Shown: positions 1 through 7,829 of the stretch, in pieces | Numbering within the stretch: position 1 is the stretch's first letter | Layout of the letters: the number at the start of each line of letters is the position of its first letter | NCBI GenBank assembly: GCA_027049035.1 | Contig: JALTVI010000066.1 | Span: 124,001-188,000, forward strand | DNA from: Sulfurovum sp. | Lineage (GTDB): Bacteria; Campylobacterota; Campylobacteria; Campylobacterales; Sulfurovaceae | Length of the DNA: 64,000 nucleotides | Direction: 5' to 3' | Translations under genes and position numbers: made by a program | The notes under the pieces: generated by a model | Databases searched by the model: none | Told to the model about the DNA's origin: nothing | The model's input: only the letters and a program-made list of their open reading frames with translations

Positions 1-196
1 CGTAGAACCTTCCGGTCGAGGGAAGTATCTGGTACTTGCCGTAGGCACCCGTTTTTTTATTCACAGCCGTATAGCTGGCATTGCGGGTCTCTACCTTAAC
101 AATCTTCTCTTTGATCTCGTCAAGCGAAGGATCACCACAACCGCTCAACCCTATCATGAAAAGTGCCCCCGCATATAACGTAAGATATTTTCTCAT
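1..196 (-). CDS. Lipoprotein, possible lytic transglycosylase (partial)
   Basis: The gene begins at the ATG at 196 on the minus strand and runs off the left edge, so only 65 codons are visible. The N-terminus is a lipoprotein signal with lipobox LSGC, predicting acylation at the Cys and a periplasmic location. The last visible residues, GAYGKYQILPST, resemble the SLT-type motif of soluble lytic transglycosylases, which cleave peptidoglycan glycan strands. Only the start of that domain can be seen, so the enzyme call is tentative; the lipoprotein call is firm. Confidence 0.55.
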   Translation of the reverse strand, partial: MRKYLTLYAGALFMIGLSGCGDPSLDEIKEKIVKVETRNASYTAVNKKTGAYGKYQILPSTGRFY

Positions 197-411
197 CCAG
201 TGCTACTCCCTTGTAGTGATAAACGGTTGCTAAAGAACAACTGCCCATTTTTGAATTATAGCACTTATCCAACCACTTGTGAATGGCATTTTAAAAATTG
301 TTTTCATATGTAAATGCCTAGTTTTACGTATGGAAGTATCTTACTGGTCTATAAAAATCCCTTTCGTTCAAATTTTGTTACAATAACGAAAGTGACATAA
401 GAGGTAAAAGA

Positions 412-447
412 ATGAAACTATATACATTGGGACAGTGCCATGATTGA
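412..447 (+). CDS. Short leader ORF overlapping the next start
   Basis: An 11-codon ORF (MKLYTLGQCHD) starts at an ATG at 412, preceded by a good AGAGG ribosome-binding site, and ends with TGA at 445-447. It overlaps the start codon of the following gene (ATG 440), whose own Shine-Dalgarno is poor. This could be a translationally coupled leader peptide. A chance ORF, or an error that separates the true N-terminus from the next gene, cannot be excluded. Confidence 0.35.
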   Translation: MKLYTLGQCHD

Positions 448-1174
448 AACACTACTTTATGTTGCCGGACTCGGTTTTATCGGCATATACACTCTTCTAC
501 CACTCTTGGTCTACAGCCAAAACAGACAACCCGAACGCTTTAGACTCGATTCGGTTCCCAAAGAGACCGTTATGGAAGAGACAGAGGAGCGTTTTCATGC
601 ATTGGCGGAGGAGATCGAAGCAAACGGGTTTGGCTATATCGCCGCTTCGGCTTTTTCAATGCAGCAGACCGCTACGCACTTTATGCTTTTTGGCAATGAA
701 GAGAAAAAACTCTATATCATGTTAACACAGGTCAGCAATCCCAATGTCCCTACAGAGATATTTCCCGAGGTCTCTCAACTCTTTGACGACGATACCGTTA
801 TCGATGTGCTAAACGCCTCTATGGATCCGGCGTATCCACCCTCACCGAGAAAAGTGATGTTCCGCTTTCCTGAAGCACAAAACGTTTCCGAACTTGTTGC
901 CATAACCGAAAAGATCATCGCATCCTACCTTGCTTCCAAAACAGCCGTTACCTTTCCCAAAGGCAGAGAGCTTGAGACCATCGCAAGGCTGCTCAACGAG
1001 GAGCAGGATGAACTCATCGCCAAAGGGTATTTCAAAAAAGAGGGTCATAACGGTATGCGCGGAGTGACCCTTAAAGGCGCCTATCTTATGACCTGGAAAC
1101 TGCTTTGGCCGATAAAACAGATACGGCAATCACGCAACAGGGCATTTGCTCAAAAGGTTTTGGCAGAGGCATAA
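440..1174 (+). CDS. Unknown membrane-anchored protein, 244 aa
   Basis: I do not recognise a family. The protein has one N-terminal hydrophobic segment (about residues 3-25) followed by a soluble, mixed alpha/beta region with acidic stretches, and it ends in a basic helix. It is probably an inner-membrane-anchored cytoplasmic or periplasmic protein. It is the first of three co-directional small genes (440-2028) that look like one operon. A TACAAT hexamer about 30 bases upstream of the leader ORF could be the -10 element. The start at 440 is used because the frame is closed immediately upstream. Confidence 0.6.
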   Translation: MIETLLYVAGLGFIGIYTLLPLLVYSQNRQPERFRLDSVPKETVMEETEERFHALAEEIEANGFGYIAASAFSMQQTATHFMLFGNEEKKLYIMLTQVSNPNVPTEIFPEVSQLFDDDTVIDVLNASMDPAYPPSPRKVMFRFPEAQNVSELVAITEKIIASYLASKTAVTFPKGRELETIARLLNEEQDELIAKGYFKKEGHNGMRGVTLKGAYLMTWKLLWPIKQIRQSRNRAFAQKVLAEA

Positions 1175-1198
1175 GAAAGAAGAGAGATCAAAGCTAAC

Positions 1199-1600
1199 AT
1201 GAAAATCAGAAAAGAAGCAAATACACTATCGGCATCAAAAAAAATGAATATCGTTATGTTTTCTGCTGCTCTCTCTTTTATGCTCTGCTCACTTGCGGTT
1301 TATCTCTACAGCAGCAAAACCTTAGGTACCGTGATGCTTGTGATAACACTTTTGTTTTCACTCAAAGTAGCAGATCAAGCATTCACCAAGATCAAACTTC
1401 ACTCTGACAGGATAGAGATAAGCTCTCTGTTTGAAAACAGGGTATTTCAAAAAAGATCCATACTCAAAAGCAGTTGGGAGAGTGGTGGTGGAGTACAGCT
1501 CTTTTTGACAGATGAGCGCCGGATCACGATTCCTGATCTGGGCAACGCACAAAGTGTCAGCAATGCTATTGGTGCATGGCTGAAGAGAAGCCGACAATGA
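1199..1600 (+). CDS. Small membrane protein with PH-like tail, 133 aa
   Basis: Residues about 18-60 hold two adjacent hydrophobic helices. They are followed by a beta-rich soluble tail (IKLHSDRIEISS onward) of the kind seen in bacterial PH-like membrane proteins. No specific function can be assigned. It lies 24 bases after the preceding gene, and its stop TGA overlaps the ATG of the next gene (ATGA, 1597-1600), so co-translation is likely. The likeness to a PH-like fold is an impression from the strand pattern only. Confidence 0.6.
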   Translation: MKIRKEANTLSASKKMNIVMFSAALSFMLCSLAVYLYSSKTLGTVMLVITLLFSLKVADQAFTKIKLHSDRIEISSLFENRVFQKRSILKSSWESGGGVQLFLTDERRITIPDLGNAQSVSNAIGAWLKRSRQ

Positions 1601-2028
1601 AACGCAACAGACTCAACCATTTCGCAGATGCGATCATAGGCATATTGAACGGTTGGCGGCTCATTGCGGATGCTGAAGCGTTCAACAAACGCGGAGCCGG
1701 TGTGTACAGCATCGATCTTTTGTGTGAAACAGTAACATTCAACGGCAAATCCATCACCGTTCCTCCCGTATTTTCCTACCTCTTTGAGTGGTTTGAGAAC
1801 GAAACGAAAAACAACACCAACCCAGAAGCCGTGCTCACCACTACCAAAGTGATCTTTACCGTAGGAGAAAAGTCTAAAAGCGATCCTTACTATTTGGAGT
1901 ACGGAGTGTTTGGTATTACACTCTACAAAAAACGTATACAGACCTACAAGCGCGAAACTGCGATAGAGGTCATACTCAAAACGAAGCATCGGGATTATTC
2001 AAAAAAAGGATATGGGGTTATCTTTTGA
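1597..2028 (+). CDS. Unknown protein, 143 aa
   Basis: I take the start as the ATG at 1597 (MKRNRLNHFADAI), which overlaps the previous stop by ATGA and has GAGAAG upstream. A longer frame from 1576 (MAEEKP) is also open but lies inside the previous gene. There is no signal peptide and no membrane helix. The sequence is a mixed alpha/beta protein rich in Lys and Thr with no motif I recognise. It is the last gene of the small rightward operon and converges on soxZ. Confidence 0.6.
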   Translation: MKRNRLNHFADAIIGILNGWRLIADAEAFNKRGAGVYSIDLLCETVTFNGKSITVPPVFSYLFEWFENETKNNTNPEAVLTTTKVIFTVGEKSKSDPYYLEYGVFGITLYKKRIQTYKRETAIEVILKTKHRDYSKKGYGVIF

Positions 2029-2073
2029 ATAGGCAAAGAGGCCTTAAGAAACCATTTGTCTATATCTTTTTTT

Positions 2074-2107
2074 TATAGCGTACGAGTCTGCTCTCTCATA
2101 CGCTATA
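2074..2107. repeat. 13-bp inverted repeat between convergent genes
   Basis: The arms TATAGCGTACGAG (2074-2086) and CTCATACGCTATA (2095-2107) pair with a single mismatch around an 8-base loop. The hairpin lies between the end of the rightward gene (2028) and the end of soxZ (2127). It may act as a shared transcription end point. A T-run lies before it on the plus strand and none follows it on either strand, so it is not a textbook intrinsic terminator. Confidence 0.55.
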
Positions 2108-2126
2108 ACAACCGTAGGCTGGAGTA

Positions 2127-2426
2127 TTATTTGATCTTCTTCGAAGCACTAACATGCGCCCCTGAAGTATCACTCCAAGCGATTTCCAGCACATCCCCCT
2201 TTTTGCCCCGGAACTTGAACTTGATCACTGGGTTCTTGGCAAGGAACTGGCTCGTGGAAAACTCGTATACTACTTTCTCTCCCACCTTGGCAACGATGTG
2301 GGTGATGAAATTCGCCTCCACCCCTTTCTTCTTTGCCTGCTTGTATGTCAGCATCTTGTGCTGAATGAGTACTTTGGCTTTGACAATGCCCTCTTTCTCT
2401 TTTGCTTTAATTATCATATTTTTCAT
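2127..2426 (-). CDS. soxZ: Thiosulfate oxidation carrier protein SoxZ
   Basis: This 99-residue protein matches SoxZ in length and in its immunoglobulin-like beta pattern. Motifs include VVYEFSTSQFLAKNPVIKFKF and the conserved C-terminal region around SDTSGA. SoxZ partners SoxY to form the periplasmic SoxYZ carrier that holds sulfur intermediates during thiosulfate oxidation. It has no signal peptide, as usual, because it is exported bound to SoxY. It starts at ATG 2426 with an AAGGA site that overlaps the soxY stop, three bases beyond the end of soxY. No soxXA, soxB or soxCD lies in the window. Confidence 0.9.
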   Translation of the reverse strand: MKNMIIKAKEKEGIVKAKVLIQHKMLTYKQAKKKGVEANFITHIVAKVGEKVVYEFSTSQFLAKNPVIKFKFRGKKGDVLEIAWSDTSGAHVSASKKIK

Positions 2427-2429
2427 CGT

Positions 2430-2882
2430 TTATCCTTCACAAGTTGCACCGGCAACTGTCACTGAAGTGTGTGCCGTATAGAATTTGCCGTCAAGCCCCT
2501 CAACAATTACGCTCAACACTGCCGGTTTGTCGCTTTGTCGCAGTTTGATCTTTAGATGATAATCGACAATACCGTCCTCGGGAACACTCCACACCCCTAC
2601 GGCACTTTCGGGATTGACATCCTGAAAAAATGCAACCGATTTGGCTTTGATGTTCGTCTGAATACGCACCGGCACAGCACCTGTAGCCACTTTTGGCGCC
2701 TTGATGTGCACATCGCTGCTCTCTATCGGCGTCACATCGCCATAGAGTGCCTTGACGGCTTCATCTACCGTTTTGGCTTTCCAGGTATCGGGTTTTTCGG
2801 CTCTGTAGTCTGTAGCCAATGCAGCTATAGGTAGCATAAGCGCCGCAACGGCGCTTAGTGTCAGGAATTTTCTTCTGTTCAT
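2430..2882 (-). CDS. soxY: Thiosulfate oxidation carrier protein SoxY
   Basis: SoxY is the sulfur-binding subunit of the periplasmic SoxYZ carrier, with intermediates attached to a C-terminal Cys. The N-terminus (MNRRKFLTLSAVAAL) is a twin-arginine signal with a cleavage region near ALA. The start at 2882 fits the AAAAGG site nine bases upstream better than the ATG at 2891. The carrier arm here ends GATCEG, so the single Cys is three residues from the end. The usual GGCGG is not conserved. soxZ follows after three bases. The degenerate tail may mark a paralogue with a specialised partner. Confidence 0.88.
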   Translation of the reverse strand: MNRRKFLTLSAVAALMLPIAALATDYRAEKPDTWKAKTVDEAVKALYGDVTPIESSDVHIKAPKVATGAVPVRIQTNIKAKSVAFFQDVNPESAVGVWSVPEDGIVDYHLKIKLRQSDKPAVLSVIVEGLDGKFYTAHTSVTVAGATCEG

Positions 2883-2966
2883 TGTATACATCCTTTTGGA
2901 AAGTTTTTAAGAACATATCTGTTCTAAAAGAATTGTAAATGACGAAAATTGGATTTTTTGGATTTT

Positions 2967-3437
2967 TCAGTTATGTGCGCGGGTTACAGCAATGTGAACA
3001 ATGGGTTTTTCTACACTTTTGGCATACTTCAGCACCTCGCCCGTACCGCCCGCCTTGTCGTTGTAGGTACCGTCCCAGAGTACCAGAAGCACATCGGCAC
3101 ACTCTACAAGAAAATGCCCGAGATTCGTATAGGGATCCTCTTGCCGTTGTGGGATCGTAAAAACGGCCTTTGCACTTTTTGCCAGCGTATGAAAGTGCTC
3201 TTTGTCCGCGATGCTCTCCAGATAACTCGCTTCATCCATAGGAAGCGGGACTTGCAGTTCTATGTTATCGTATTGCAAAGCGGCTTTGGCCACACACTGG
3301 TCCGCTCCGTCAGCCAGCGCGGAAAGCAATACGATATGCTCATACTCGCTTGAAACATTGGCAAAAAATGCCTCCAGCGCCGCTAAAAGCCTCTCATCCA
3401 TCACCACATCACGGTGTCCCGTAACGGCAATGGTCAT
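2967..3437 (-). CDS. SLOG-domain nucleotide-binding protein
   Basis: This 156-residue protein is almost entirely one Rossmann-like SLOG domain. It opens with AVTGHRD (4-10), followed by ALADGADQ (40-47) and a C-terminal VLLVLWDG...GGTGE segment that would bind a nucleotide. SLOG domains bind or process nucleotides and NAD derivatives. In Thoeris defence the ThsA SLOG domain senses the product of a TIR protein. Here the gene overlaps the upstream helical-protein gene by ATGA (3434-3437) and is the last gene of the TIR operon. There is no fused effector domain. The family call is fairly firm; the role as a signal sensor is inference from context. Confidence 0.7.
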   Translation of the reverse strand: MTIAVTGHRDVVMDERLLAALEAFFANVSSEYEHIVLLSALADGADQCVAKAALQYDNIELQVPLPMDEASYLESIADKEHFHTLAKSAKAVFTIPQRQEDPYTNLGHFLVECADVLLVLWDGTYNDKAGGTGEVLKYAKSVEKPIVHIAVTRAHN

Positions 3438-4645
3438 CGCAATCCCCTTGATAGCGTATAGGCGTCAAGCACTTCCAAAAAGGCTTTTACAGCATCGATG
3501 TTGTCTGGTAATTTCTCTGCGAACGCCTCTATGATATCGACAAAAAAGGCGCCCAACTGCCTTCTGGTCTGGTCTATGAGGTGCTGGCTGGGGTTCAGAC
3601 TCTCCAGCATATACTCCAGCTCCTGCTGTATTCCCCGCTTTCCAAGCAGCAGACCGAACTCCAGCTCGCTCATAGCGGCGTAGTATCGCTCCTCGGGCAC
3701 TGCGGACGCTTTGGCATTTGCTATGGCACCCTGCACCTCTTTATATATCTGTACCTCATCGGGTATTCCCTTCGGCACAGACTCCTTTGAAAAAATAATA
3801 TTGTAAAGACACACCACATAGGCAAGGTTGATACCCGTATAGTACCCCTGAGGATCCTCGGGCAGATAGAGTTTGCCGTAGCTCTGCATCAATGTCTCCA
3901 GCAGACCCTTCAGCGACGCCTTTGTCAAAGTTTCCGAAGCAAACCTCTCTCTTCGTATGTTCGAGACAGCCGCAGTCTTCAGGGCAAGTGTATGACAGGC
4001 ATCATCGCCTTTAATGGAATTGAGAATGTCGAAAGCTTCACGATACATCGGTGCCTTCAAAGAGGCGTAGATGTGCGCTTTTTTCGCCTTGATACCGTTG
4101 TCGTAGGTATCCAGAAGATGTGGAAAGATATGTTCATAGACAAAATCGTACGCACCTTTTTCATACATCACTTCAAGCAGTGCAATGAGAAAAGGCTGGG
4201 TACTCGACCGTTTGACAAAACTCTCCGAGATGCTTTTTCGTGCTTGCTCTATCTCCTCTACACTCCTTTGCTTTGCAAAGTCTATGAACGCACGCTGCGC
4301 CTCGTTCATCTTCTCCTCTTCGACCCACGGGAAAAGCAGCGCATCCCTCTCCTGTGCCTCTTTGAAGCGTTTTACGCCGCGCATCACCTCCTCTTTCTGC
4401 TTAAGCTCACCGCTCTGCCACACTTCAGGAGAAAGTCCCAGCTTCTCATTGACGGCAGCAATGAACGCACGCTTGTGTATCACCCCATCTTTGGTGCCGC
4501 CAAGCCAGTTGCTCATATTCGAACGGTACGCCTCCCAGGGCTCCTCTTCCATAAAGAGTCTAAAAAACGCCTCGTTGTTCTTAAAGTCTATCTTCTGCCT
4601 TTGCATCTCGTCTCTGATATACCGTAACAGAAATCTGTGCTGCAT
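3434..4645 (-). CDS. Unknown helical-repeat protein between TIR and SLOG genes
   Basis: The 403-residue protein appears all-helical. Residues 1-95 look like a small separate domain (containing EEEPWEAYRSNMSNWLGG). The rest consists of TPR-like helical pairs such as LKAPMYREAFDILNSI. There is no signal peptide or membrane segment. The ATG at 4645 overlaps the TIR gene stop by one base (TGATG); a GTG at 4648 would add one residue. Its end overlaps the SLOG gene. Its position between a TIR effector and a nucleotide sensor suggests a scaffold or adaptor. I cannot name a family; TPR-like proteins of the TRAF-binding type seen in predicted conflict systems are a possibility. Confidence 0.6.
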   Translation of the reverse strand: MQHRFLLRYIRDEMQRQKIDFKNNEAFFRLFMEEEPWEAYRSNMSNWLGGTKDGVIHKRAFIAAVNEKLGLSPEVWQSGELKQKEEVMRGVKRFKEAQERDALLFPWVEEEKMNEAQRAFIDFAKQRSVEEIEQARKSISESFVKRSSTQPFLIALLEVMYEKGAYDFVYEHIFPHLLDTYDNGIKAKKAHIYASLKAPMYREAFDILNSIKGDDACHTLALKTAAVSNIRRERFASETLTKASLKGLLETLMQSYGKLYLPEDPQGYYTGINLAYVVCLYNIIFSKESVPKGIPDEVQIYKEVQGAIANAKASAVPEERYYAAMSELEFGLLLGKRGIQQELEYMLESLNPSQHLIDQTRRQLGAFFVDIIEAFAEKLPDNIDAVKAFLEVLDAYTLSRGLR

Positions 4646-6342
4646 CACTTCTCTCCTGCGCTTAGTGCAGCAAGCGCTTTTTGCGTCTCTTTCAACGCGC
4701 TCTCGTAGGCTTGAGGATTCTCTTTTGCCAAGATCTCCCTGTATCGAAGCGCTTCCTCGTAAAGCGGCCTGGCCCTGGCCGGCTTGCCGCTTTTTGCATA
4801 GAGGTCTGCCAGATTTTGCAGCGAGGTAGCCAGTGCGGGAATGTTCCTTTTGGGATCGCGTGCAAGCATATCTCTTCGTATCTTTATGGCCTCTTCAAAG
4901 TAATGCCCGGCTTTTTCATTCTCCTTCAGCGTGCTGTAGAGTTCGCCAAGATTATGCATGGAGCAGGTAACATAAAAAGTGTACTTCTCAGGCTCTCTTT
5001 TTGCCAGATCTCTGCGCAGCGCAAAGGCTTTGAAGTGCATCTTCTCCGCTTCGCTTGGAAGGTCAAGCTGCTTGTAGAGTACTCCCAGATTGTTGTATGT
5101 CCACGCCAGGTCAAGGGTGTATCTATCAGGCTCTTTTCGTGCAAGCTCCTTTCGAAGCTTTAGCGCCTCGGCGTACGCTGTTTTCGCCTCATCGTAGCAC
5201 TTCAGGTTCCGGTACGCGATACCAAGCCTGTTGAGCACATTCGCCCGCTGCGCAGGTTCGAGGTCGTAGCCTTTCAGCTTCTCCAGCAGCGCAGCTGCCC
5301 TCTTCATCTGATGCTCCTGCATCAAAAAGAGTGCATAGTCGTACATATTCTCATAACTCTCATCCACCGCGACAGCCTTTTCATAAAAGCGCATCGCTTC
5401 GGCGTAGTCGTGCTTTTCAGCGTAAAGTTTGGCACGCAGCATATTCTTCCTGGCATAGACGGCATCTTCTGCAGCGGAGTTAGAGGATTCAAGCAGTGCG
5501 AGTGCCGCATCGACACCCTCTTTGTCATACAGTGCCTTTGCCCTTTTTGAGACAGGGGTATGCAGCAGACCGAACCACTTCAGTGTTTCTGCCTTGGCTC
5601 TTTTGGCATCTTTGAGAACTTTCAGCCTCTCGCCCAGCCTGTATACGCCATCTTCACTTGGCGGATTGTGGCGGAGCCTGTACTCGATGTGTGATATCTC
5701 TTTGTCGATCTCTGCCAGTTGGTTGTTGGATGCAATAGCGCTGTACTGCACATAGGTATACACCCCCAGTATCAGTACGAAAGCTGCCATCACTCCCCAA
5801 ACGGCGGCCCTCTTTCTCCTCTCTCTTTTCTCTCTTGCCCACAGTTCGGCAAACGGCACATCGAGAAGCGCGGCGATGACCTTCACTAACGCCTTTTGAC
5901 GCCCCTGTGAAACATCCACTGCAAGAGGCTCAAAGCCGCCTTCTTTCAACGCTTTGGGGCAGACCGTTTGCACCTCTCCCTCTTTGATCAGCGGGATGAT
6001 ATGTCCGTTTTTATGCATCTCTTTGAAAAAGCGTATCTCTTTATCAACCCAGGAGGAGTTCGCGGCAGCTTCGGAACAGATGACAATAAGCTTTTGGGAT
6101 GCCTTGAGGGCATCTTTCAGCGCGGGTGTCAATGCACCTCCTCCAGACAGCTCATCATCATCTCTGAATATGCTGCGTTTGAGATCTTTGGGAAGATGCG
6201 GGTACTTCTGCTGCAGCGCTCTTGGCACGATATAGCGCTCTATCTTTCGTTGCAGCCACGAAGCGAAAGCCTTGTCTTTGTGCGAATAGCTGATGAATGC
6301 TCTGTATCTGTATGTGCCGTCCATAGAACAGAGTATAGCCAA
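4645..6342 (-). CDS. TIR-domain protein with membrane helix and TPR array
   Basis: Domains in order: an N-terminal TIR domain (about 10-165, beginning YRYRAFISYSHKDKAF), a basic stretch, one transmembrane helix (about 180-200), then TPR repeats to the end (about 290-560). The TIR carries SSWVDKE (W98, E102), matching the Trp/Glu region that holds the catalytic Glu in NAD-cleaving TIR domains. A membrane-tethered TIR with a cytoplasmic NADase face and protein-binding repeats is expected. The start is uncertain: TTG at 6342 or ATG at 6324 (MDGTYRYR), neither with a clear ribosome site. The TIR and TPR calls are firm; NADase activity is inferred. Confidence 0.85.
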   Translation of the reverse strand: MAILCSMDGTYRYRAFISYSHKDKAFASWLQRKIERYIVPRALQQKYPHLPKDLKRSIFRDDDELSGGGALTPALKDALKASQKLIVICSEAAANSSWVDKEIRFFKEMHKNGHIIPLIKEGEVQTVCPKALKEGGFEPLAVDVSQGRQKALVKVIAALLDVPFAELWAREKRERRKRAAVWGVMAAFVLILGVYTYVQYSAIASNNQLAEIDKEISHIEYRLRHNPPSEDGVYRLGERLKVLKDAKRAKAETLKWFGLLHTPVSKRAKALYDKEGVDAALALLESSNSAAEDAVYARKNMLRAKLYAEKHDYAEAMRFYEKAVAVDESYENMYDYALFLMQEHQMKRAAALLEKLKGYDLEPAQRANVLNRLGIAYRNLKCYDEAKTAYAEALKLRKELARKEPDRYTLDLAWTYNNLGVLYKQLDLPSEAEKMHFKAFALRRDLAKREPEKYTFYVTCSMHNLGELYSTLKENEKAGHYFEEAIKIRRDMLARDPKRNIPALATSLQNLADLYAKSGKPARARPLYEEALRYREILAKENPQAYESALKETQKALAALSAGEK

Positions 6343-6348
6343 AAAAGT

Positions 6349-6606
6349 CTACTTGCCCGAAAAAGCCGTTAGCACTTCCAGCTCATAGATGGCATCCGTG
6401 ATACTCTCTACCCTCTCTTTGAAAATATCCTGCGCATCCCACAGTCCTTTGTTGTAGAAGTATCCGCCTATCTCGTCAGCAAAAAACGCCAGCAGAAATT
6501 CGGCATCAAACTGCCCTATCTCCTGTGAAAGCTCATTTTCAAAATAGTGCTTGATCTTCTCTGTCAGAACACCCTTTTCTTCTTCGGTAAATGTAATGAG
6601 TGACAC
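6349..6606 (-). CDS. DUF2164 family protein
   Basis: The 85-residue protein matches DUF2164 in length and motifs: a helical start (TEEEKGVLTEKIKHYFENEL), the segment EIGQFDAEFLLAFFADEIGGY, then YNKGLWDAQ. The family has no known function. It lies 18 bases downstream of the YjbR-like gene, and the TIR gene begins just after its stop, so it may be co-transcribed with the TIR operon. A functional link to that operon is not evident. Confidence 0.8.
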   Translation of the reverse strand: MSLITFTEEEKGVLTEKIKHYFENELSQEIGQFDAEFLLAFFADEIGGYFYNKGLWDAQDIFKERVESITDAIYELEVLTAFSGK

Positions 6607-6624
6607 CTTTTTATCCTCCTCTAT

Positions 6625-6975
6625 TCAGCCCAGCGCCTCGCGCTTCCTCTTTGGTAAACTCTTATAGACAAGTACATAGGAGTGGTCTATCAGCTCCCTG
6701 ACCGTCTCATCGTCCACATCACTCTCTTCAAGTATCACCGTGTTCCAGTGTTTTTTGTTCATATGATACCCGGTATTCACTCCCTCATAGATACTGCGAA
6801 GCTCAAGTGCATAAATGGGGTCGCATTTGAGATTGATTCTAAGTGGATGTGTATCGACAACCAGCGCGAACATCTTCTCTGCAATGCGGTAGACACGCAC
6901 CTTATCATCAAAAGGATAGTCGAATGCAGCACCCTTTTTGCCAAGCAGATAGGCATCAAGCATTTCAAATGTCAT
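6625..6975 (-). CDS. YjbR/MmcQ family protein
   Basis: The protein is 116 residues with the YjbR (CyaY-like fold) pattern: an early PFDDKVRVYRIAEKMFALV strand region, the central LRINLKCDP, GYHMNKKHWNTVIL, and a C-terminal helix LIDHSYVLVYKSLPKRKR. Members are small cytoplasmic proteins, sometimes described as DNA-binding, without a defined reaction. It precedes the DUF2164 gene in a leftward series. Assignment is by motif pattern and length. Confidence 0.85.
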   Translation of the reverse strand: MTFEMLDAYLLGKKGAAFDYPFDDKVRVYRIAEKMFALVVDTHPLRINLKCDPIYALELRSIYEGVNTGYHMNKKHWNTVILEESDVDDETVRELIDHSYVLVYKSLPKRKREALG

Positions 6976-7027
6976 ACACTTCCTCCCTTCAAGGGCTCTG
7001 TCGATAGACTCTCAAAACACAAAACCA

Positions 7028-7816
7028 TTACCTCATCCTTTGCATCTGATTGCGATAGTAGGCGTGAAACTGCTTCGCCACACGGCCGCTTCGTATGCCT
7101 TTTTGTGTCGCAAATCGCAGCGACTCTTTATGTATCTTCTCCCTCTCGGCACCCATATCACCAAAATAGTGCTCCACCATATTTAGATAGGTTTCCTGGT
7201 CCACTGAGTAGAAAGAGAGTGAAAGACCGAACCTGTCAGAGAGCGACATCTTCTCTTCGACCGCATCGCTTTGATGGATCTCTCCGTTGATGATCTCACG
7301 GCTTTGGTTGTCGCTCATTCTTTCGGGAAGCAGATGTCTTCTGTTGGATGTCGCGTACACCAGTATGTTCTTTGGCGGGGACTCGATCGTACCCTCCAGT
7401 GTGCTCTTCAGCGCTTTGTAGCTGGCATCCCCCTCCTCAAAGGAGAGGTCGTCGCAGAAGATGATGAACTTGTACGCCAGCTCCCTGATATCGTCGCAGA
7501 TATCCAGCAGATGTACCAGGTCATCCTTGGGAATCTCTATGACACGAAGCCCCTCTTTGTGATACTTTGCCAAAAGCCCTTTGATAATGGACGACTTCCC
7601 CATTCCCCTTGCACCCCAGAGGAGTACATGGTTGGCCTCCTCTCCAGCGAGAAACTGTTCGGTATTGCGGCATACCGCTTCCACCTGCCGCTCTATGCCT
7701 ATGAGTGACTCAAGAGAGATGAAGTCTATATCTTTTACGGGCTTGAGGTACGCCCTGTTCGTACGCCATACGGCCGCAAGGTATTGTGACCACTCTATTG
7801 TGCTGCTGTTCATCAT
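7028..7816 (-). CDS. DUF815-type AAA+ ATPase
   Basis: The protein has a P-loop GARGMGKSS (68-76) and a Walker B region KFIIFCDDLSF (about 116-126). These are followed by a sensor-like YATSNRRHLLPERM segment characteristic of DUF815 ATPases. The N-terminal 65 residues are helical. The family is widespread and its substrate is unknown. A start one codon later (7813) is equally possible. It sits 13 bases after the transglutaminase-like gene on the same strand, so co-transcription is likely. Confidence 0.85.
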   Translation of the reverse strand: MMNSSTIEWSQYLAAVWRTNRAYLKPVKDIDFISLESLIGIERQVEAVCRNTEQFLAGEEANHVLLWGARGMGKSSIIKGLLAKYHKEGLRVIEIPKDDLVHLLDICDDIRELAYKFIIFCDDLSFEEGDASYKALKSTLEGTIESPPKNILVYATSNRRHLLPERMSDNQSREIINGEIHQSDAVEEKMSLSDRFGLSLSFYSVDQETYLNMVEHYFGDMGAEREKIHKESLRFATQKGIRSGRVAKQFHAYYRNQMQRMR

Positions 7817-7829
7817 TTTTTCCCTTTCT

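Noticed and set aside
2074-2107. Intrinsic terminator for soxZ
   Set aside because: The hairpin is good, but on the soxZ strand it is followed by A residues and not a T-run, so it is recorded only as an inverted repeat.
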